Shown here: positions 7,083 through 13,595 of the stretch, one piece after another
Position numbering within the stretch: the stretch's first letter is position 1
Layout: each line of letters opens with the position of its first letter
Assembly (NCBI GenBank): GCA_012798025.1
Contig: JAAZNX010000124.1
Coordinates: forward strand, 1 to 17,550
Origin: Methanothrix sp.
GTDB lineage: Archaea; Halobacteriota; Methanosarcinia; Methanotrichales; Methanotrichaceae
DNA: 17,550 nucleotides
Reading direction: 5' to 3'
The notes under the pieces: model-generated
What the model saw: only the letters and a program-made list of their open reading frames with translations
The model's database searches: none
Told to the model about the DNA's origin: nothing
Program-made: the position numbers and the translations under genes

Positions 7083-8126
7083 GTGATTGACATGCTGGAA
7101 AATATTAAGCAAAACTTCGAGCAGGTTCTGGAATCGGATCAGGACGCCAGCGATCTGCGCAGCCTCTCCATATCTCTGGACACTTTCTATGCCCTTTCTT
7201 CCGCCATTGAGGTGGGTATATTTCAGGGTTTGATGCAGCCCAAGAGTTCCTCAGAGTTGGCCGAAGAACTGGGCCTTCATACAGAGATCACTGATAAGCT
7301 CTGCAAGGCTCTTGCATCGAGAGGATATCTTTTCAGAGGGGGCAGCAATTATGCCCTCTCCGATCTGGCCAGGACCTTTCTCACAGAGTCCTCTCCATTC
7401 TATCAAGGCAGTCTCATAAAATTAATGCAGAGAACGCGCGCGCAGCGGTGGAGCAACCTTTCCCGAGCTCTCAAAGAAGGCCCTATCGCTGCTCCGTCGG
7501 GACTCCAGGTCTTCGATGAATTCTTCTCCCTGGCCATGGCCGAGGGTGCAGTCGGCGGACCCCTGCAAAGGACGATAAGAGTATTGAAGGAGAGGCCGGA
7601 GTTTCACAAAGCTCGAAGATGCCTCGACCTGGGAGGCAGCCATGGGCTTTACTCCCTTGCATTTACCAGGTCAAATCCGGAACTTGAGGTAGTACTCTTC
7701 GATCTTCCTAAAGTAATAGATGGCGCCGCTAAAAAAGTGGTGTCTGACTCGGAAAGAATCGTCACAATGGCAGGAGATTTCAACAGGGATGATCTGGGCA
7801 AGGATTACGATTTGGTCTTTGCGTCCGATGTCCTCTACAGGCAGGAGGAATCCTTGCGCCCTTTGCTGGCCAGGATAAGGGAGAGCCTGAAGCAGGATGG
7901 GCTGTTAATATGCAAGCACTTTCACATCGACGACCTTATAAGCGACTCCTCGGCGGTTCTCTTTGATCTGATGTTCTCCATATCTGGGACGGGGGGTGTA
8001 GTCTATTCTTCTGCTGATTTCTGCCGCCTCCTGGTGTCATCGGGCTTCTCAGTCATTCAGGTTGAAGATATCAGCAGCTCTGTTAGTCCAAGCAAAATCA
8101 TCATGGCAAGGAAGGTGCAAGATTGA
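7083..8126 (+). CDS. O-methyltransferase-fold (ASMT/BchU-like) SAM methyltransferase
   Basis: This protein has the two-part layout of the Methyltransf_2 family. An N-terminal winged-helix dimerisation domain (about residues 18-100: TFYALSSAIEVGIFQGLM, then SSSELAEELGL) is followed by a SAM-binding domain with CLDLGGSHGLYSLAF from residue 180, VVLFDLPKVI and AGDF. Relatives include acetylserotonin and caffeate O-methyltransferases and the bacteriochlorophyll C-methyltransferase BchU. The usual catalytic His-Asp of the HDW motif aligns with Tyr252-Arg253 in SDVLYRQEE, so classical His-base O-methylation is doubtful. The start is GTG at 7083 with AAGGA at 7066-7070 (12-base spacing); ATG at 7092 is an alternative. 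The stop overlaps the cupin start (TTGA). The substrate is unknown; a tetrapyrrole, a benzimidazole-type ligand or a metallophore precursor are all possible. Confidence 0.87.
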   Translation: MIDMLENIKQNFEQVLESDQDASDLRSLSISLDTFYALSSAIEVGIFQGLMQPKSSSELAEELGLHTEITDKLCKALASRGYLFRGGSNYALSDLARTFLTESSPFYQGSLIKLMQRTRAQRWSNLSRALKEGPIAAPSGLQVFDEFFSLAMAEGAVGGPLQRTIRVLKERPEFHKARRCLDLGGSHGLYSLAFTRSNPELEVVLFDLPKVIDGAAKKVVSDSERIVTMAGDFNRDDLGKDYDLVFASDVLYRQEESLRPLLARIRESLKQDGLLICKHFHIDDLISDSSAVLFDLMFSISGTGGVVYSSADFCRLLVSSGFSVIQVEDISSSVSPSKIIMARKVQD

Positions 8127-8482
8127 AGGTTTACAGGATTGAGGAATTGGAGTCGTTCCAGACTCCGGAGGGTGTGATGACGCCAGTCTTCGCTTATGAT
8201 AAGGCAGCAGTAACTAATCTAGAGATACCAGCCGGGCTGCAGGTCAAACCACATTCTCATCCAGGCGATGGCATTTTGATATTGAAGAAGGGATCGGTAA
8301 AGCTCTTTGGAGAAAGCGCTGTTGTCATAAAAGCTGGTGACTTGGCCTTTATTCCAGGTGGCACAGAAGTAGGATTGGAAAGCAATGAGGACTCTGAAGC
8401 CGTCATTCTTTCAGTTCCATCTCGCTACAATAGTGTAGAGGAGTTCAGAGAGCGGCTTAGGAGCCTATTTCCAGGTCGTTAG
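8123..8482 (+). CDS. small single-domain cupin protein
   Basis: This is a 119-residue single cupin barrel. Motif 1 is visible as GLQVKPHSHPGDGILILKKG with His44 and His46. Motif 2 is GDLAFIPGGTEVGLESN. The usual motif-1 Glu is Gly50 (Asp49 is adjacent) and the usual motif-2 His is Val, so only two of the four standard metal ligands remain. It may bind a small molecule or a metal complex rather than act as a dioxygenase. The start is TTG at 8123, overlapping the preceding stop (TTGA), with GGAAGGTG at 8110-8117, so it is tightly coupled to the methyltransferase. SBP C follows within about 35 bases. The substrate is unknown; a binding, isomerase or sensor role for the transported compound is plausible. 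Confidence 0.9.
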   Translation: MKVYRIEELESFQTPEGVMTPVFAYDKAAVTNLEIPAGLQVKPHSHPGDGILILKKGSVKLFGESAVVIKAGDLAFIPGGTEVGLESNEDSEAVILSVPSRYNSVEEFRERLRSLFPGR

Positions 8483-8503
8483 CATGCGACCTAGTGCGGC
8501 AAT

Positions 8504-8508
8504 GAGGG
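8504..8508 (+). promoter_or_regulatory. Shine-Dalgarno site fixing the SBP C start
   Basis: GAGGG directly abuts an ATG at 8509 but lies 9 bases before the in-frame ATG at 8518. That spacing matches other genes here and favours 8518. Confidence 0.6.
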
Positions 8509-8517
8509 ATGCAGGTT

Positions 8518-9570
8518 ATGAGAATGATAACATACTTGCTGATAGCCTGCCTGCTGGAGCTGGCAGTACTCTCAGGGTCTCTGGCTCAGGGCGAGCAGAA
8601 GATCAGTGTAGTTGATTACAATGGCAGGACTGTCGAGGTTTCTGGTAATATAACATCCGTAGTGAGCCTGGACCCGGACGCCACAAGAATTCTGGTGGCC
8701 CTGGGCGCGGGAGATCGCATTGCAGGCGTGGAGGCGACGGCCAAGAGCTGTCCGGTTCTCAAGAAGGTCTTTCCGGAGGTAGAGACGCTTCCTGATGTGG
8801 GAAGCATCTCTCAAGGCACCTTGAGCCTGGAGAAGCTGGCTAATATGAAGCCAGATGTGGTGTTCCTGAGAGGCTTATATCAGGATACAGCTGAGAAGAT
8901 TCAGGGAGAACTGGGGATACCGTGCGTGTGCACCTACGGATCAGTCAAGAGTGTGGACGACTTCTTAAAGACCGTATCGATCATAGGAGAGACGGTCAAC
9001 AGAATGAACCGGTCCGTGGAGATATCCGACCTCATGCAGAATAAGATGGCAGAGATCAATGCCACTGTATCATCCGTTCCCGACGATCAGAGGGTGCGAA
9101 TACTCTATATCGGCCCGCCTTTCACAAAGGATCTCTTGCGTGTGATCTACAACCCACATCTATGTGTCTATAACGCAGGAGGCATAAATGTGGCCTACAC
9201 CAGCGATAAGATCTCTCCAGGCGTCGGCCCCTGGCAGACCGTTTCCCTGGAGCAGGTTGCAGGTTGGAACCCAGATATGATATTCATCCACGGCTTAAGC
9301 CAGCTTACTGTGCAGGATGTACTGAACAATGCCGACTGGAAGGATCTGAAGGCCGTCAAGGAGCAGAAGGTCTACAAGGTCTTTGCTGTATCCACCGGCT
9401 ACGATCCGTCTATGCTGCTGCTGGGCACAATGCAGATGGCCAAGATCATGTACCCCGACAAGTTCGACTTCGATTTCCAGGAATGGGCAGACCAGGTCTG
9501 TCAGCAGATCTACGGCATGGAAGGGCTTCCCGCCTACATGGAGTCGGAGTATGGAATATCCAAGGTCTGA
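8518..9570 (+). CDS. ABC transporter substrate-binding protein C (FepB/BtuF-like)
   Basis: This is a secreted metal-complex binding protein of the TroA fold. The signal peptide is residues about 1-24 (MRMITYLLIACLLELAVLSG, then SLAQ). The mature part begins ISVVDYNGRTVEVSGNITSVVSLDPDATRIL, followed by the GDRIAGVEATAKSC block, lobe 1 with MKPDVVFLRG, the linker helix, and lobe 2 with WNPDMIFIHG. At 350 residues it belongs to a second subgroup together with SBP D (shared SCP-L-K-FPE, PDVGS and C-terminal YGIS-V), distinct from A, B and the dockerin fusion. The start at 8518 is chosen from GAGGG at 8504-8508; ATG at 8509 is the alternative. No convincing lipobox is seen at the expected position. 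It sits among the enzymes and upstream of permease 2, which it probably serves. Confidence 0.92.
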   Translation: MRMITYLLIACLLELAVLSGSLAQGEQKISVVDYNGRTVEVSGNITSVVSLDPDATRILVALGAGDRIAGVEATAKSCPVLKKVFPEVETLPDVGSISQGTLSLEKLANMKPDVVFLRGLYQDTAEKIQGELGIPCVCTYGSVKSVDDFLKTVSIIGETVNRMNRSVEISDLMQNKMAEINATVSSVPDDQRVRILYIGPPFTKDLLRVIYNPHLCVYNAGGINVAYTSDKISPGVGPWQTVSLEQVAGWNPDMIFIHGLSQLTVQDVLNNADWKDLKAVKEQKVYKVFAVSTGYDPSMLLLGTMQMAKIMYPDKFDFDFQEWADQVCQQIYGMEGLPAYMESEYGISKV

Positions 9571-9606
9571 GTGAATGGAGACGAACAATATCATTGACTG
9601 CGCGGG

Positions 9607-9611
9607 CAGGA
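9607..9611 (+). promoter_or_regulatory. Shine-Dalgarno-like site deciding the radical SAM start
   Basis: CAGGA abuts the ATG at 9612 and sits 9 bases before the in-frame ATG at 9621, so 9621 is preferred. The open frame continues back to 9264 inside the SBP C gene, but that part is out of frame with real coding sequence. Confidence 0.5.
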
Positions 9612-9620
9612 ATGATAGAA

Positions 9621-10661
9621 ATGTTAAAAGATATACTGGATAAAGCAGCAATAGATGGGTCTATATCCCAGGAGGAAGCCCTCTTCCTCCTCGATAAAGT
9701 CCAAACAATCGAAGCGCTCATGGAACTTGCAAAAACAGCTTCGAGAATCAGAGATGATGCTCTTGGAAATGTTTTTAAATTTGACGGATTCATCGGCCCA
9801 ATAACCGCCTGCAAGATAGATCCTCCATGCAAGTATTGTGGCAGATCCGCAGGAATTCGCACAGACTTCTCTGAGGAAAAGACCCTAACTATAGATGAAA
9901 TCGAGCTGGCTTCAAGGCTCATGAAAGATGCAGGAATTAAAAGAGTAGAGCTGGGTGGGGGAACGCTTCTGGATGGCTCTGGCCAGAAGGTCATTGAGGC
10001 TGTTAAAGCGGTGAACAAAGTGGCTTCCCTCAACATATGGATCAACGTAGGGCCTTCGCTCTCCTCAGACGACTTAGCTCAATTAAAAGGACTTGGAGCG
10101 AAAGAGGTATGCAGCAGCCTTGAGACCATTAATCCAGATGTATTTGCCAAGATGAAGCCGGGTGATAGTCTGGAAGCCAGAATGAAACTTGCAAGAGAGA
10201 TAAATAGCATCGGCTTGGGGCTTGCAAGCGTAATGATGGTCGGGCTCGGCAGCAGTAATGAGGATTATGTCAAGCATCTGTTTTGGCTCAAGGAGTTTGA
10301 GAACCTCAGCCATTTCTGCATAACAGGCCTGAATCCGCTTCATGGATCTCAGATTCAGGGCCAGAATATGGCGAACTCTTTTGAAGTTGCAAAGGTTGGA
10401 GCAGTTGCAAGGCTCGTATTGAGGACCAAAGATATATCATTTGGAGGAATGATGAATGATCCCAGGCTCTTGCCTTTGTGGATAATGGCGGGTGGAAATA
10501 GAGCTATACACCTGGGTGCGCATCTGCACAGGGCAAAAGCGTGGGGACAGCCTCATCCAGGTGCACTCGTGGAGAGATTCGGAGAGGTGGAATTTGTAAA
10601 CATGCTGCCTCTAACGACTCGATTTGTTAGAGAGATGGGGATGGAGGTGGATATAATATGA
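9621..10661 (+). CDS. radical SAM protein, HmdB (HcgA)-like, with CX5CX2C cluster motif
   Basis: This is a predicted cytoplasmic radical SAM enzyme of the BioB/HydE/PylB/HmdB group. The [4Fe-4S] ligands are Cys64, Cys70 and Cys73 in ACKIDPPCKYCG, i.e. CX5CX2C rather than the common CX3CX2C; this spacing is known from HmdB (HcgA), which acts in guanylylpyridinol cofactor synthesis for [Fe]-hydrogenase. A GGE-type SAM motif is present as VELGGGT near residue 112, and the C-terminal half (MNDPRLLPLWIMAGGNRAIHLGAH) resembles the BioB-like barrel. Length is 346 residues, right for the family. The N-terminal helices (ISQEEALFLLDKVQ) also match BioB-type proteins. It lies between SBPs C and D and its stop overlaps the SBP D start (ATGA). 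No Hmd gene or other hcg gene is seen here, so its product is probably something else. The family is certain, the substrate unknown. Confidence 0.9.
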   Translation: MLKDILDKAAIDGSISQEEALFLLDKVQTIEALMELAKTASRIRDDALGNVFKFDGFIGPITACKIDPPCKYCGRSAGIRTDFSEEKTLTIDEIELASRLMKDAGIKRVELGGGTLLDGSGQKVIEAVKAVNKVASLNIWINVGPSLSSDDLAQLKGLGAKEVCSSLETINPDVFAKMKPGDSLEARMKLAREINSIGLGLASVMMVGLGSSNEDYVKHLFWLKEFENLSHFCITGLNPLHGSQIQGQNMANSFEVAKVGAVARLVLRTKDISFGGMMNDPRLLPLWIMAGGNRAIHLGAHLHRAKAWGQPHPGALVERFGEVEFVNMLPLTTRFVREMGMEVDII

Positions 10662-11677
10662 AAAAAATGATAGCAGTAATGCTTATATTTTTTGCAGGAA
10701 TATCCATCGGGCTTGGAGAGGAAGCTAATGTAAAAGTGACCGATCAATTGGGCAGAGAAGTGGTCTTGCCACATGAAGCTGATAGAGTCGTCAGCCTTTG
10801 GCCAGAGGCCACGAGAGTGGTTTTCGCATTGGGTGCTGAAGATAAAATTGTAGGAATTGATAGCAGTAGCAAGACCTGCCCAATACTCAAAACAGCATTT
10901 CCTGAAATTAATGAAACACCAGATGTGGGAAGTTCTACGAGCGGAACGCTGAGCAATGAAGCCATTGCGAAACTAAATCCAGATATCATTTTCATGAGTA
11001 CAGACAATCCTGACCTTGCGGACAGGATCCAGAAGTCCCTAGGCGTTCCTGTCGTGTGTGTTAGGTTCAATCCACCTCCTTCAAGAAAATATAGCTTCGA
11101 TCTGTTCTCGATAATTGGCAAATGCGTAGGCAAAGAGGCTCGTGGCGAAGAAGTCAAGAGCTACCTTGAGCAGAACATGTCTGAGGTTATTTCTGTAACA
11201 TCAAAACTCCCTGATTCAGAAAAGCCCAAGGTGTATGTGACTTTTGCGTATGATCTGCTGAAAACAATTGGATACTTCGATGTCGTGGATCTTGCAGGCG
11301 GAAAAAATATCGAGTTATCAGGAGGCAAGAAGGATGCATGGGTGACTGTGAGCCTGGAAGATGTAAATAAATGGAACCCGGATGTGATAATTCTCCATGG
11401 ATTCGGTAACTTTGCTCCACAGGATGTCTTGAACGATTCGAATTGGCAGCAGATCACAGCTGTAAAGAATAAACAGGTTTACAAGCTGACGCTTGGCTGG
11501 ACTGGATTCGATCCGGCGGGCTTTGTGGTAAACGTGATGCTGATGGCAAAAGTATTCCATCCGGACAAGTTTGATAGCAGCGTTGAAAACGAGGCCAACC
11601 AGATATTTGAAGAGGTATATGGTGTCGAGGGACTATATAGCAGATTAAAAGGCAGATACGGTCTATCCGATGTTTAA
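10658..11677 (+). CDS. ABC transporter substrate-binding protein D (FepB/BtuF-like)
   Basis: This is a secreted binding protein with a signal peptide (MKKMIAVMLIFFAGISIGLG before EEANVKV), then VKVTDQLGREVVLPHEADRVVSLWPEATRVV, the GAEDKIVGIDSSSKTCP block, lobe 1 with LNPDIIFMS and lobe 2 with WNPDVIILHG. At 339 residues it pairs with SBP C as a diverged paralogue. The start overlaps the radical SAM stop as ATGA, with a strong GGAGGTG at 10643-10649 (8-base spacing), so the two products are translationally coupled. Permease 2 begins 28 bases downstream; this SBP is the most likely direct partner of that transporter. By eye its base composition is more AT-rich than the permease and ATPase that follow. 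Confidence 0.93.
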   Translation: MKKMIAVMLIFFAGISIGLGEEANVKVTDQLGREVVLPHEADRVVSLWPEATRVVFALGAEDKIVGIDSSSKTCPILKTAFPEINETPDVGSSTSGTLSNEAIAKLNPDIIFMSTDNPDLADRIQKSLGVPVVCVRFNPPPSRKYSFDLFSIIGKCVGKEARGEEVKSYLEQNMSEVISVTSKLPDSEKPKVYVTFAYDLLKTIGYFDVVDLAGGKNIELSGGKKDAWVTVSLEDVNKWNPDVIILHGFGNFAPQDVLNDSNWQQITAVKNKQVYKLTLGWTGFDPAGFVVNVMLMAKVFHPDKFDSSVENEANQIFEEVYGVEGLYSRLKGRYGLSDV

Positions 11678-11705
11678 TGCGACTCGAAAAGACTGACTTT
11701 GGGGG

Positions 11706-12755
11706 ATGTTGCCAAATATGGTCTTCAAGGAGATTATGGTGTCTGTGAACTACATCCGGTGCTGGAGACCGGGTATGGGATTTCAGAAGTACAAAGTGGC
11801 GCTGATCTTCAGTCCCCTTATACTCTTGATCCTCTACCTCTCCATGGGCAAGTACAGCGTTTCCTTTGGATCTCTTGAGCAGCTGCTCTATAGCGACTCC
11901 ATCGACAAGACTATCTTCTTCAACATCCGGCTGCCCAGGGCCGTCGAGGCTATGATCTTCGGAGCCTGCATGGGGATATCCGGGGCAAGTCTCCAGACAA
12001 CTCTGAGAAATCCTCTAGTCAGCCCCTACTTTCTGGGGATCTCCTCGGGAGCGGCCTTCGGAGCAGCTCTATCTATGGCCCTCTTCGGCTACAGGAACTT
12101 CTTCCTGGTGCAGCCCTCCGCCATAATCTTCGCTCTGCTGGCCGTCTTTTTAACCCTCAGTTTATCCAAGTTCCGCGGCCAATTCTCGCCCGTCTCCCTG
12201 GTGCTGTCGGGAATGATAATCTCCGCTCTTTTTGCGGGCTTTCTTTCACTGGTCCAGATCTTGGTGGAACCGGAGAAGACCCAGGCAATCGTCGCCTGGA
12301 TGATCGGGAGGCTCTATACCATTACCTGGTCAGACGTCAGGGTATCAGCTCCCCTGGCACTTCTGGGAATTATCGGCCTTCTCCACTTCCGCTGGCGTAT
12401 CTTCGTCCTCTCTATGGGCGATGAAGAGGCTAGGTCTTTGGGGATCAATGTGGAGCGCGAGAGGCTGATGATCATCTTGCTGGCATCAATTGCCACGGCC
12501 TCTGTAGTGTCCGTGACGGGCATCATAGGCTGGGTCTGCCTTATAGCTCCGCACATCACCCGCTTTTTGGTGGGTTCAGATCCGAAGGTCCTGCTGCCAG
12601 CCTCCATTTCCGTGGGGGCATGCTTCATGCTGCTGGCGGATATGATCTCCAGGACTGCCTGGAGCTTTGAGATTCCCGTTGGCGTCATCACCACTATCAT
12701 TGGAGCACCGCTGTTCCTTTATCTTATGAGGAGGGCTCAAAATGAATGGCGTTGA
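11706..12755 (+). CDS. FecCD/BtuC-family ABC transporter permease 2
   Basis: This is a membrane permease of the metal-complex import family. Landmarks are RLPRAVEAMIFGACMGISGA, LRNPLVSPYFLGISSGAAFG, the coupling region DEEARSLGINVERERL, GIIGWVCLIAPHITRFLVG and the C-terminal EIPVGVITTIIGAPLFLYL. Multiple hydrophobic helices span the whole length, which is normal for the family at 349 residues. Compared with permease 1 it has a full N-terminus before helix 1. The exact start is uncertain: ATG 11706, ATG 11718 and GTG 11739 (with AAGGAG at 11727-11732, 6-base spacing) are all in frame. It overlaps ATPase 2 by 14 bases. It is clearly homologous to permease 1 but well diverged, so the two transporters are not a recent duplication. 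Confidence 0.93.
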   Translation: MLPNMVFKEIMVSVNYIRCWRPGMGFQKYKVALIFSPLILLILYLSMGKYSVSFGSLEQLLYSDSIDKTIFFNIRLPRAVEAMIFGACMGISGASLQTTLRNPLVSPYFLGISSGAAFGAALSMALFGYRNFFLVQPSAIIFALLAVFLTLSLSKFRGQFSPVSLVLSGMIISALFAGFLSLVQILVEPEKTQAIVAWMIGRLYTITWSDVRVSAPLALLGIIGLLHFRWRIFVLSMGDEEARSLGINVERERLMIILLASIATASVVSVTGIIGWVCLIAPHITRFLVGSDPKVLLPASISVGACFMLLADMISRTAWSFEIPVGVITTIIGAPLFLYLMRRAQNEWR

Positions 12756-13512
12756 GGCTGTGGATCTATGCTTCAGCTACGGGGAGATGATGATCATCCG
12801 GCAGGCATCCTTCGGGCTGCAGCCTGGCGAGATTCTCTCCATCCTGGGCTCCAACGGCTGCGGAAAGACTACTCTCTTAAAATGCCTGAATATGCTGCTA
12901 AAGCCCGAGGGAAAGGTGCTGGTGGACAACATGGACCTGAAGAGCTTGAGCGGCCGGGATCTGGCCATGCTCATGGGCTATGTCCCTCAGATGCATTCGC
13001 CGGATTTCCCCTATCGGGTAGTGGATGTGGCTGTAAGCGGCAGAACTCCCCAGCTGGGTTTCTCCATCCCTTCCAAGAGGGACTATGAGCTGGCCAGAAA
13101 AGCGCTAGATCGCGTGGGAGTGGGCCACCTGGCAGATAAGTTCTACACCCAGCTCAGCGGTGGAGAGCTGAAGCTGGTGCTCATCGCCCGGGCACTGGTG
13201 CAGGAGCCCAAAGTCCTGCTCCTGGATGAGCCCACGTCTCACCTGGATTTCAAGAATCGTGTGTTGGTGCTCAAAATCCTGCGGGAGATCGCTGACGACG
13301 GCATTGCCGTTATTATGAGCGAGCATGATCCCAATCTGGCCTCTCTGTTCTCGGATAAAGTCCTGCTCATGATGAACAAGGGGGAGATCGTGAGGTACGG
13401 GTCTGCAAAGGATGTTCTCAGCCCCGAGAACATCATGAAGGTCTACGGGCTGGAGATAGAGGTCTTCGAAAAGGAGGGTGCAAGGTATATATTTCCCAGG
13501 CTCGGTGCTTGA
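12742..13512 (+). CDS. ABC transporter ATPase 2 (FepC/BtuD-like)
   Basis: This is the ATPase partner of permease 2. Walker A is GSNGCGKTT at residues 36-44, the Q-loop is in YVPQMHSPDFPY, the signature is LSGGE from 138, Walker B is LLLDEPTS with D162/E163, and the H-loop His lies in SEHDPN near 195. Length is 256 residues, standard for the family. The ATG at 12742 lies inside the end of the permease gene (14-base overlap) and has a strong GAGGAGGG at 12728-12735 with 6-base spacing, so translation is coupled. It is the last gene of the + strand block; the convergent chelatase gene ends 83 bases away. Confidence 0.95.
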   Translation: MNGVEAVDLCFSYGEMMIIRQASFGLQPGEILSILGSNGCGKTTLLKCLNMLLKPEGKVLVDNMDLKSLSGRDLAMLMGYVPQMHSPDFPYRVVDVAVSGRTPQLGFSIPSKRDYELARKALDRVGVGHLADKFYTQLSGGELKLVLIARALVQEPKVLLLDEPTSHLDFKNRVLVLKILREIADDGIAVIMSEHDPNLASLFSDKVLLMMNKGEIVRYGSAKDVLSPENIMKVYGLEIEVFEKEGARYIFPRLGA

Positions 13513-13520
13513 AATGCTGC

Positions 13521-13550
13521 AAATAAAAAAGGATATTGTTAAATATATCC
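13521..13550 (-). terminator. terminator for the cobN gene (stem-loop plus T-run)
   Basis: On the - strand GGATAT and ATATCC form a 6-bp stem with an 8-base loop (13550-13531), followed at once by TTTTTTATTT (13530-13521). It begins 45 bases after the cobN stop. The stem alone could also slow + strand transcription after ATPase 2, but there is no T-run on that side. Confidence 0.65.
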
Positions 13551-13595
13551 CATCTGCAGGCATGAATATGCACTGCCAATGCTACTATTTCGGCG

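Noticed and set aside
9264..9620. N-terminal extension of the radical SAM frame back into SBP C
   Set aside because: It overlaps the SBP C coding sequence in another frame, has no ribosome site, and radical SAM relatives begin near residue MLKDILDKA.
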